64,000 nucleotides of DNA from Niabella yanshanensis. Its GTDB lineage: Bacteria; Bacteroidota; Bacteroidia; Chitinophagales; Chitinophagaceae. Below, piece by piece: positions 1 through 6,849 of this stretch. The first letter of the stretch is position 1; every line of letters begins with the position of its first letter. The notes beneath the pieces are model-generated. The model had not been told where the DNA came from and searched no databases. It was given only the letters and a program-made list of their open reading frames with translations. The position numbers and the translations under genes are program-made. Location of the stretch: positions 3,100,001 to 3,164,000 of the forward strand of contig NZ_CP139960.1 in the NCBI RefSeq assembly GCF_034424215.1, written 5' to 3'.

Positions 1-278
1 TGGTTACCCTGCCACTGGTTGAATAACTGGTGTAAGGGCATTTGCCGGGTGGTAAACACACCCAGGTTTCTATGCAGGGGCATGATCCACTCGTTCTGTT
101 GAAGCGCCAGCGTTGCCCCTACTGCTATCGCCTCCTGGCCAATCCCGCTAAACCACTTGCTCACTTTTCCCTGGCGCAGTAATACCAGCATTTTTTCCTC
201 GATAAGCCGCGGATATACCAGGCTCCGGTACATTTGGATGAGCTGCGCATTAGAAAGATTTTTCCTGTCGAAAAGCAT
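1..278 (-). CDS. 2-oxoacid dehydrogenase E1 component, N-terminal part (cut by window edge)
   Basis: The first 92 codons are visible and read to the window edge without a stop. The protein resembles the start of the thiamine-diphosphate E1 alpha subunit of pyruvate or branched-chain 2-oxoacid dehydrogenase: a short helix with MYRSLVYPRLIEEK, then GKVSKWFSGIGQEAIAVG, then the PLHRNLG segment. E1 decarboxylates a 2-oxoacid and passes the acyl group to the E2 lipoyl domain in the cytoplasm. In many Bacteroidota the alpha and beta parts are fused, which cannot be judged here. The ATG is fixed by a -7 element (TACGTTTG) ending 4 nt upstream. Substrate class (pyruvate or branched-chain) is undetermined. 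Confidence 0.75.
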   Translation of the reverse strand, partial: MLFDRKNLSNAQLIQMYRSLVYPRLIEEKMLVLLRQGKVSKWFSGIGQEAIAVGATLALQQNEWIMPLHRNLGVFTTRQMPLHQLFNQWQGN

Positions 279-282
279 ACTA

Positions 283-290
283 CAAACGTA
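283..290 (-). promoter_or_regulatory. -7 promoter element, leaderless class
   Basis: TACGTTTG on the minus strand is a perfect match to the Bacteroidota -7 consensus TAnnTTTG. Its last base is 4 nt from the E1 ATG at 278, so transcription would begin at or within a base or two of the start codon. A weak -33 element (TTTCG-like) lies about 17-19 nt further upstream. Confidence 0.6.
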
Positions 291-428
291 GGCTTTTTTG
301 GTGTACGAAATATGAAGTGCCGGTTAATGCAGGTATCCGGAGACCTCTTATGTTAATAGTTAAAAGCCACAGCCGTAAAATATTTGGCATATAGCTTGTT
401 TAATTATTGTATTTTGTAATACCATCAT

Positions 429-1490
429 ATGCGAAAAGCCATACTGTTTAGTTTTTTTATTGTAGCAGCTCTAAGCCTGCATGCCCAGTACAGATCTGAA
501 CGGTATGATACCAGTTACTATATTTCGTATCGCCATAAATTAACGTTAGGCGCCATTGCTGCCAAAAAGAACACGGTTTTTAAAACGGATGCTTCCAGTG
601 CCGAAAACTCTTTAAAGTATTTATCCAACAGTCCCGGCCGGCTGGGTATTTCGGGCTCTCACGACTTTGTGGGCCTGGCCGCTACTTTTGGTGTTGGCCG
701 CCTGGATCCGTCTTATAAACCCGAAAGAGGTAAAACCAAGCAAACCAACCTGCAGCTGAGTATTACGGGCCGGAAAGTGTTGGCCGATATTTATTTTCAA
801 AATTATAAAGGTCTTTATGTAAACAGCGGGTACAATATTGCACCGGTGGGTTTGCCTAATTATACCCGGCCCGATATTGAAACCCGTCTTTACGGAACTA
901 CGGTGAACCTGATCCAAAACAGCCGGAAATTTAGTGCACAGGCGGCCTTTTTACTCGATGCCTGGCAAAGACGATCTGCCGGTTCTTTATTGTATGGCGG
1001 CGAGTTCTTTTATGGTTCGGCTAAAGGAGACAGTGCTTTTATTCCTTTTCAGCTTAAAGATGAGTTTCCTCATGCAAATGTTTCGAAGCTGGATTTTATT
1101 ACGTTCGGTCCCGGGGTGGGATACGGTTATACGCTGGTAGTTAAAAAGCACTTTTTCGCTACCGCTATTGCTTCCTTCAATGCGGATGTCAGCTATATTA
1201 AAGAGCAGGATGACAACCATACGCAGCATTCGTTCTGGAAATTCAACCCAAACCTGAAGGCAAAGGGGGCCATTGGCTATAATAGCGAAAACTGGGGTAT
1301 TGCTTTTTCTTATGTCTCCAACCGGTTGTTTTTTAAGGGCCTGGAGGGCGACTCCCGCTACCTGAACTATAATGACAACTACAAATTAATGTACGCCCGG
1401 CGTATCAATGCCGGTAAATCCATTCCGAAACTCACCAGGTTTGCAGGTAAGATTATTAATAAGGTGGGATTGGGATTCCTGATTAATTAA
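429..1490 (+). CDS. DUF4421 family outer-membrane-like protein
   Basis: A 353-residue protein with a cleavable signal peptide (hydrophobic residues 5-19, ending near LHAQ). The mature part begins with the YDTSYYISYRHKLTL pattern typical of DUF4421 proteins of Bacteroidota and continues as alternating hydrophobic strands with aromatic girdle residues, consistent with a beta-barrel in the outer membrane. No enzymatic motif is seen and the function is unknown. It stands alone: the neighbour on the left is divergent and the M16-like gene on the right is convergent, with stops 2 bp apart. Family assignment is from pattern memory and is fairly but not fully certain. Confidence 0.65.
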   Translation: MRKAILFSFFIVAALSLHAQYRSERYDTSYYISYRHKLTLGAIAAKKNTVFKTDASSAENSLKYLSNSPGRLGISGSHDFVGLAATFGVGRLDPSYKPERGKTKQTNLQLSITGRKVLADIYFQNYKGLYVNSGYNIAPVGLPNYTRPDIETRLYGTTVNLIQNSRKFSAQAAFLLDAWQRRSAGSLLYGGEFFYGSAKGDSAFIPFQLKDEFPHANVSKLDFITFGPGVGYGYTLVVKKHFFATAIASFNADVSYIKEQDDNHTQHSFWKFNPNLKAKGAIGYNSENWGIAFSYVSNRLFFKGLEGDSRYLNYNDNYKLMYARRINAGKSIPKLTRFAGKIINKVGLGFLIN

Positions 1491-1492
1491 AA

Positions 1493-2767
1493 CTACACCA
1501 CCACCAGCTCATAAAAATCTTCAGGCAACAAATATTTGTTAGCGGTTTCCTGTAATTCCCCCGCGGTAATATTTTTAATATTAGAAATATAGCGGTTGAA
1601 AAACTCATTGTCCAGATCGTTTAGAATAACGTTCTTCCAGCGGGCAATCATCTGGAAGGGTCCATCCAGGTCGCCCAATATAGAGCCCATCATAAAGTTT
1701 TTCACCAGCATTAATTCCTCTTCATCCACCGCTTCATCCCGAAGAATTTCCATTTCCCTATACACTTCGCTAATGGTGGCTTCACTTACATCACGTCCGG
1801 CTTCGGTAGTAATCATCCATCCATTCTCCCGTTTATTACCCATCAGGTAACTATGTATACCATAGGTATAACCTTTCTCTTCACGGATATTGGCCATCAG
1901 TCGACTACCAAAGAATCCACCCAATACCACGTTCAATACCTGCGCCTTCAAAAAGTCGGGATGATGACGGTTTTCAAAATGCCTCGCCAACCGGATGGAA
2001 CCCTGTGCACTTTTCTCATCATTGATCACCCGGTGCTTTTTTTGAAGATCGGGCGCAACAATATGTTGTTTGTCGGCAGGAGCCAGGTTATCAAAATCGC
2101 CAAAATAGTGATCCAGCAGTGTTTTGATGTTGGCAGGCAGTTTACCCGCCACGAACAACTTAAACTGTCCTTTTTTATAGTACTGTTGATAAAAATGGAG
2201 CAGACCTTCCCTCGTCAGTGCATCAAAATCTTCGTGCCTGCTGAATTGACCATAGGGATGGTGTTCTCCAAACAGATAAGTATCTATCAATCTCCCCGCC
2301 ACAAAGCTGCTTTTCTTCAGGTTTACATCCAGTTTTTGTTTCATGTTCTGGATGGCTATATCCATTTCGCTCTGCAGCAGGGTAGACTCCGAGAAAATAT
2401 CTCTCACTACCGGCAGCAATTTTTCAATATGTTTTGACAGGCAGTGAAGGGTTACAGACGAGTATTCCGACCCGCTGTTGCGGTTTAAGTATGCGCCATA
2501 ATATTCAAAGTGCTCATTGATTTCGAATGCGGTTTTAGAAGTAGTGCCATTCTTCAACAAAAAATTGGTAACCCCCGCTTCCAGGTTTTTCTCTTCAAAC
2601 CAGTTGCCGGCACTAAATACCCATTCTATTTGTAATACTTCCTCCGAGCCTGCATCTATGGCATAGACCTCTACGCCGTTTCGTAAAACATATTTTTGAT
2701 AGGGTTGTAACTGTAGATTAAAATTTACCGCGTCAACAATAGCCGGCGCTATAGTTCTGTTAAGCAT
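1493..2767 (-). CDS. M16 family peptidase-like protein lacking the HxxEH zinc motif
   Basis: A 424-residue two-domain M16 (pitrilysin/MPP) fold protein. Where active members have HxxEH, this one has the segment LEAGVTNFLLKNGT, so the zinc ligands are missing and it should be catalytically inactive. The C-terminal half keeps the glycine-rich loop LGGFFGSRLMANIREEKGYTYG that in the family helps bind substrate. Inactive M16 proteins usually pair with an active subunit; the likely partner lies at 5501-6742. A longer reading frame runs upstream to 2884, but a perfect -7 element at 2787-2794, 19 nt before the ATG at 2767, lies inside that extension and argues for this start. No signal peptide is visible. 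Confidence 0.85.
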   Translation of the reverse strand: MLNRTIAPAIVDAVNFNLQLQPYQKYVLRNGVEVYAIDAGSEEVLQIEWVFSAGNWFEEKNLEAGVTNFLLKNGTTSKTAFEINEHFEYYGAYLNRNSGSEYSSVTLHCLSKHIEKLLPVVRDIFSESTLLQSEMDIAIQNMKQKLDVNLKKSSFVAGRLIDTYLFGEHHPYGQFSRHEDFDALTREGLLHFYQQYYKKGQFKLFVAGKLPANIKTLLDHYFGDFDNLAPADKQHIVAPDLQKKHRVINDEKSAQGSIRLARHFENRHHPDFLKAQVLNVVLGGFFGSRLMANIREEKGYTYGIHSYLMGNKRENGWMITTEAGRDVSEATISEVYREMEILRDEAVDEEELMLVKNFMMGSILGDLDGPFQMIARWKNVILNDLDNEFFNRYISNIKNITAGELQETANKYLLPEDFYELVVV

Positions 2768-2786
2768 GAAATGAAAATTAAGGCGA

Positions 2787-2794
2787 CAAACGTA
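2787..2794 (-). promoter_or_regulatory. -7 promoter element of the inactive M16 gene
   Basis: TACGTTTG on the minus strand, 19 nt upstream of the ATG at 2767. It belongs to the 18-21 nt spacing class seen repeatedly in this window and decides the start of the gene. Confidence 0.55.
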
Positions 2795-2914
2795 CATTAA
2801 ATTTTTCTCCGGAAAAGTTCTTTTTTCAATAGGCCTAACTATCTGACGGAAATAATTCATCACATTTTTATGCTGTTTCGTCACATCTATCCTCTAATTC
2901 AGAAGGTAGCGGTG

Positions 2915-2922
2915 TAATCTTG
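2915..2922 (+). promoter_or_regulatory. -7 promoter element of the LytS kinase operon
   Basis: TAATCTTG matches TAnnTTTG at all but one fixed base and ends 18 nt before the ATG at 2941. It overlaps the in-frame TTG at 2920, which therefore cannot be the start. Confidence 0.45.
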
Positions 2923-2940
2923 CATAACAAATCAATAAAA

Positions 2941-4416
2941 ATGAAAGCAAAAGAAATATATAACAAAGTCGAATTCTGGCTGGTAAGCATTTTGGCCGCA
3001 ATATTCGTTTTCACCTTATTGGTTATGAGTAAAGATGCCAATGATGGCAGCCATAGCTATTGGAGATTTCATGAATATAATATCCGTTTCAATTTTTATA
3101 AACATCTTTTTGTCCCCTACCTGGCGCAGATCATTATTTATTACTCAGCTTTTGTTTTTCTAACAAGGTATGCCAGCGAAATAAAGGACGAATGGACCAA
3201 AACCGGTTCGGTATTCGGGTCCTTCTTAATTGCTGCCACGCTGATATCCATTACCAATACTTATATAGATGGATGGAAGTTTGCTCAATTTGACACCAAA
3301 GACGAAGTGTATAACGACGTATTCACCGACGGCTTTACAACTGTTGCTATTATTTACATTTTATTTATTGCCTACTATTCGCTTAAAGAGGTACTGTTTA
3401 CGGTTCTAAAAGGCAGAAAACTAAACGCACAGGGGAAAAAGGGATTTTTGTTTACATTTTTAGCCCTGGCTTGCTGGCTTTCCATTTTCGCAATACTAAT
3501 GGCCAATAGTGCTCACGAGGTAGCTGCCTTCTGGATGGTGGGCGTTCCTTATGCAGCACTGCTTATATTTTTGCATTCCCGCTTTTTAATCCCCCTGGCT
3601 GGTGAAAGAAAATATAAAAGCCGCTCCTACTGGCTGCGTATCATTCCTATTATTTTCCTGCTAAACCTGCTGGCTGCGGGAATCGCTTATGGCATCGCCG
3701 GTCATGGTGAATATGGCGCTTACCTTGCAGTTTTCCTGGTTCTCGGATTTTTCTTTGTCATTCCATTAAGCTGGTACATTGCCAGAAACCAGGTTGAAAA
3801 AGAAGTGTTGCAAACAGCGCTGGGCTCATCGCAGGCCAACCTGAGTTTTTTACGCTCGCAGATCAATCCTCATTTCTTGTTTAATGCATTAAATACGCTG
3901 TACGGTACCGCCTTACAGGAAAATGCAGACCGCACCGGAGAAGGCATTCAAAAACTGGGCGATATGATGCGGTTTATGTTACATGAAAACATGCAGGAAA
4001 AAATATCACTGGCGCGTGAGATAGACTACCTGAATAATTATATCGATCTGCAAAAGCTTCGTACTGTTACAAGCCCCAATATTATGATACAAACCAATAT
4101 TGAAGAACAGCTCAACCGGTTGGATATTTCTCCCATGCTGCTGATACCTTTTGTGGAAAATGCATTTAAACACGGAATCAGTTTGCAACAACCATCGTTT
4201 ATCAATATTTCATTGCATACCAAAGATCATATGTTGTATTTCGATGTAAACAACAGTGTGCATGTAAAGAACGAGTATGATCCTGAAAGAATGAAAAGCG
4301 GCATCGGATTGCAAAATGTAAAACAAAGACTGGCACTGCTGTATCCTAAAAGACATGAGTTGATTATCAGGGAAAGCGCAAAAGAGTTTTTTATACACTT
4401 AACGATTAATCTATAA
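2941..4416 (+). CDS. LytS-type sensor histidine kinase
   Basis: A 491-residue inner-membrane kinase. Roughly the first 290 residues hold several hydrophobic segments (seven or so) without a recognisable ligand domain. The His_kinase region follows, with INPHFLFNALNTLYG and the phosphoacceptor His near residue 311. The ATPase domain is the short type of this family, with the N-box in PFVENAFKHG near residue 407 and a G-box GIGLQN. It should phosphorylate the LytTR regulator at 4791, encoded two genes downstream. The ATG at 2941 is chosen over an upstream TTG that overlaps the promoter. The signal sensed is unknown. Confidence 0.9.
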   Translation: MKAKEIYNKVEFWLVSILAAIFVFTLLVMSKDANDGSHSYWRFHEYNIRFNFYKHLFVPYLAQIIIYYSAFVFLTRYASEIKDEWTKTGSVFGSFLIAATLISITNTYIDGWKFAQFDTKDEVYNDVFTDGFTTVAIIYILFIAYYSLKEVLFTVLKGRKLNAQGKKGFLFTFLALACWLSIFAILMANSAHEVAAFWMVGVPYAALLIFLHSRFLIPLAGERKYKSRSYWLRIIPIIFLLNLLAAGIAYGIAGHGEYGAYLAVFLVLGFFFVIPLSWYIARNQVEKEVLQTALGSSQANLSFLRSQINPHFLFNALNTLYGTALQENADRTGEGIQKLGDMMRFMLHENMQEKISLAREIDYLNNYIDLQKLRTVTSPNIMIQTNIEEQLNRLDISPMLLIPFVENAFKHGISLQQPSFINISLHTKDHMLYFDVNNSVHVKNEYDPERMKSGIGLQNVKQRLALLYPKRHELIIRESAKEFFIHLTINL

Positions 4417-4437
4417 CTCACTCTTAAAAATCTCTTT

Positions 4438-4764
4438 ATGAAATATCTTCCTTTTATACTGTTGTTATTGATTGCATTTAGTTGTTCTATCAACAGCGAC
4501 TATGTAACACAAACTGAAACAAAAACGGTGAATAACAATGGAGTCAAATCTAGTGTACGCATCACTAAAAAATTGCGAAAAACAGATAAACTACCCGTGT
4601 CCATTCTGGTTGAATCAAAAAGCAGGGATGTGTCTTTTGAAGGTTTGGACAGCATTTATTATGATGCCAGCGGCAATACTATACGTACCCGGTCATTTGA
4701 GAAGAAGAACGGGCAATGGGTATTGATAAGAAGCCAGGGCCGGGATGCAGTAAAGGCTCTTTAA
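4438..4764 (+). CDS. Small lipoprotein between kinase and regulator
   Basis: A 108-residue protein with a lipoprotein signal peptide: basic start, hydrophobic run, and lipobox AFSC with Cys16 as the lipidated residue. The mature part is about 90 residues, rich in charged residues and Thr/Ser, with repeated short strand-like stretches and a YYDASGNTI segment. I do not recognise a family. It lies 21 bp after the kinase and 26 bp before the regulator, in the same direction, so it is probably co-transcribed and might act as a periplasmic or outer-membrane accessory or target of the two-component system. That role is inferred from position only. Confidence 0.7.
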   Translation: MKYLPFILLLLIAFSCSINSDYVTQTETKTVNNNGVKSSVRITKKLRKTDKLPVSILVESKSRDVSFEGLDSIYYDASGNTIRTRSFEKKNGQWVLIRSQGRDAVKAL

Positions 4765-4790
4765 ATAACTTACCTTTAATATAAAAAGTT

Positions 4791-5462
4791 TTGATCGCCA
4801 TAGCTATAGATGATGAGCCGATTGCCCTGGAAGTAATTAAAAGTCATGCCGCTAAAGTTCCTTTTGTTGATTTAAAGGCTACTTTCACCAATGCTTTTGA
4901 AGCCATCGGCTTCCTACAAAAAAATAAAACGGATCTGTTATTCCTGGATATTAAAATGCCGGACATCAGCGGCATCGAGTTTTTCAAATCACTAACCAAC
5001 CCGCCGATGGTTATTTTTACTACGGCTTACAGTGAGCATGCGGTGGAAGGATTTGAGGTAAGTGCTATAGATTATTTATTAAAACCCTTCTCGCTGTCAA
5101 GATTCCTGAAAGCCTGTACCAAGGCCAATGAGCTACTGTCCTTCAAGTCAGGAGTCAGCCGGCACACAGATCATATTTTTTTGAAAGATGGTTACGAGCA
5201 GGTAAAAATTATGTTTGATGATATTTTATACATCGAAGCATCCGGCAACTACCTGAATATCTTTTTAAAAGATCAGCCAAAGATAATGACGCGGTCTACT
5301 ATTAACGACCTGGCTATGCAATTACCTGAAAATGACTTTACCCGGGTACACAGAAGCTATATAGTAAACAACAGGCATATAGAAAAGTACAACAAGCAGG
5401 CTGTTTTTATCGGCTTTACAGAAATTCCTATAGGCAACACTTACCAGTTTCCTGCAAAATAA
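4791..5462 (+). CDS. LytTR-family response regulator
   Basis: A 223-residue cytoplasmic regulator. The receiver domain (1-115) has the acidic pair DD at 7-8, phosphoacceptor Asp53 in LFLDIKMPD, a Thr in FTTAY and the Lys of LLKPF. The LytTR DNA-binding domain (about 125-222) carries YIEASGNYLNIF and FTRVHRSYIVN, both typical. It is the cognate partner of the kinase at 2941. The start is a TTG: it is the only initiation codon in frame after an upstream stop, and no ATG is available before the receiver domain. A -7-like TACCTTTA lies 12 nt upstream at 4771-4778, so a second promoter inside the operon is possible. Confidence 0.9.
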   Translation: MIAIAIDDEPIALEVIKSHAAKVPFVDLKATFTNAFEAIGFLQKNKTDLLFLDIKMPDISGIEFFKSLTNPPMVIFTTAYSEHAVEGFEVSAIDYLLKPFSLSRFLKACTKANELLSFKSGVSRHTDHIFLKDGYEQVKIMFDDILYIEASGNYLNIFLKDQPKIMTRSTINDLAMQLPENDFTRVHRSYIVNNRHIEKYNKQAVFIGFTEIPIGNTYQFPAK

Positions 5463-5463
5463 C

Positions 5464-5492
5464 AACCGGTTTTAAAAGTCGCCCGGTTTTTT
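5464..5492 (+). terminator. Rho-independent terminator of the LytTR operon
   Basis: AACCGG (5464-5469) pairs with CCGGTT (5483-5488) around a 13-nt loop and is followed by a short T run. It starts right after the regulator stop codon. Confidence 0.6.
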
Positions 5493-5500
5493 ACAGCCTT

Positions 5501-6742
5501 TTATTTCGTTTTGGATAAATAATATAAGGTACTGCTGTTTTCCTCTGTCAGGATTTGTTTTGCAGCTTTGTTAATGGCGGCCACACTTACTGCTGCATAT
5601 TTCTGTAACTCGGTATTCATCAAATTTGCGTCGCCCAGTAACTCGTAGAAAGCCAGGCTGGTGGCGCGGTTAAGCACGCTCATGTCTTCAAAAGCCATTA
5701 TGCTTTCGGTTTTGTTCTTCACTTTTTCCAGCTCTTCATTCGTTATTAAATTATCTTTAATCTCCTGTAAAATAGCTTCAACAGCGGCTTCTGCTGCTTT
5801 GATATCTACCCCTTTTACCAGCTTACCTTCAATAGTTAATAACCCCGGGTCGATGCTGCCAAAATGATAACATTGAATGCTGACAAATAACTGCAGCTCT
5901 TTCACCAGCTTCTGGTATAACCTGGAAGATTCTCCGCCGCCTAAAATGTCTGTCAACAGATCCATAGCATGGTACTGATCGCTCAAACGTCCTTCAATAT
6001 GCCAGGCTTTATAAAACCCATCCAGGGGAACATCGGCTTTCACTTCTTCTGTTCTTGCTTCATTTTGAGTAGCCTCAACTGGCAGGTTGCGATCTCTTTT
6101 CTCTCCCGCCTCTATATCACCAAACCATTTTTCAGCCAATGCTTTTACCTGGCTGGTTTCTACATTTCCGGCTACCACCATTACCGCATTATTAGGGCGG
6201 TAATGCTTAAAGAAGAAATCTTTTACATCCTGAAGCCGGGCCTCTTCAATATGAGAAAGCTGCTTGCCAATGGTCATCCATTTATAGGGATGATTTTTAT
6301 ATGCGAGCTCCCGCATTTTAAACCAGGCATCCCCGTATGGTTTATCGATATAATGTTCTTTAAACTCTTCGCAAACCACTTTACGTTGTACTTCGAGGCT
6401 TTTTTCGCTAAACGCCAATGATAACATGCGATCGCTTTCCAGCCAAAAAGCGGTTTCCAGGTTTTCGGAAGGCAGCTGGATATAGTAATTAGTCAGATCG
6501 TTGGTAGTGTAAGCATTGTTCTCTCCCCCGGCCATTTGTAAAGGCTCATCATACTCTGGTATGTTTACCGAGCCGCCAAACATCAGGTGTTCGAATAAAT
6601 GCGCAAAGCCGGTTTGAGACGGATCTTCGTCGCGGGCTCCCACATCGTATAAAATATTCATTACCGCCAGTGGTGTCGATTGATCCTGGTGCACAATCAC
6701 CTTTAACCCATTCTCTAATACAAACTTTTCAAACTGAACCAT
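5501..6742 (-). CDS. M16 family zinc peptidase (active type)
   Basis: A 413-residue M16 peptidase with the inverted zinc motif HLFEH (His48, Glu51 catalytic, His52) and a downstream acidic stretch around 125-135 that supplies the third ligand. The C-terminal domain has the LGGGESSRLYQKLV substrate-binding loop. Family members cleave peptides or processing sites as dimers of active and inactive subunits; the inactive homologue at 1493-2767 is the probable partner. Usually such pairs are adjacent, but here a two-component set lies between them. No signal peptide is visible, so a cytoplasmic or weakly exported location is open. A -7 element TACTTTCG ends exactly 4 nt before the ATG, suggesting a leaderless mRNA. 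Confidence 0.92.
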   Translation of the reverse strand: MVQFEKFVLENGLKVIVHQDQSTPLAVMNILYDVGARDEDPSQTGFAHLFEHLMFGGSVNIPEYDEPLQMAGGENNAYTTNDLTNYYIQLPSENLETAFWLESDRMLSLAFSEKSLEVQRKVVCEEFKEHYIDKPYGDAWFKMRELAYKNHPYKWMTIGKQLSHIEEARLQDVKDFFFKHYRPNNAVMVVAGNVETSQVKALAEKWFGDIEAGEKRDRNLPVEATQNEARTEEVKADVPLDGFYKAWHIEGRLSDQYHAMDLLTDILGGGESSRLYQKLVKELQLFVSIQCYHFGSIDPGLLTIEGKLVKGVDIKAAEAAVEAILQEIKDNLITNEELEKVKNKTESIMAFEDMSVLNRATSLAFYELLGDANLMNTELQKYAAVSVAAINKAAKQILTEENSSTLYYLSKTK

Positions 6743-6746
6743 GCAG

Positions 6747-6754
6747 CGAAAGTA
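6747..6754 (-). promoter_or_regulatory. -7 promoter element, leaderless class
   Basis: TACTTTCG on the minus strand (one mismatch to TAnnTTTG) ends 4 nt before the M16 ATG at 6742. Confidence 0.5.
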
Positions 6755-6797
6755 AGGGGATTTACAATTTTTACAATGCAGACCAGAAAACGAATTG

Positions 6798-6828
6798 CCG
6801 GCACTCAGTAAAAAAACCTAAGTGCCGG
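6798..6828. repeat. Inverted repeat downstream of the TonB receptor
   Basis: CCGGCACT and AGTGCCGG form an 8-bp perfect stem around a loop that contains a seven-A run (T run on the minus strand). It lies between the TonB receptor stop and the M16 promoter. It may end receptor transcription, although the T run is in the loop and not after the stem, so it is not a classical terminator. Confidence 0.4.
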
Positions 6829-6849
6829 TATTTATCAACCAAATGTACT

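Noticed and set aside
1493-2884. Longer M16-like protein starting at 2884 with 39 extra residues
   Set aside because: A perfect -7 element lies inside the extension and the extra residues do not look like family sequence or a signal peptide.
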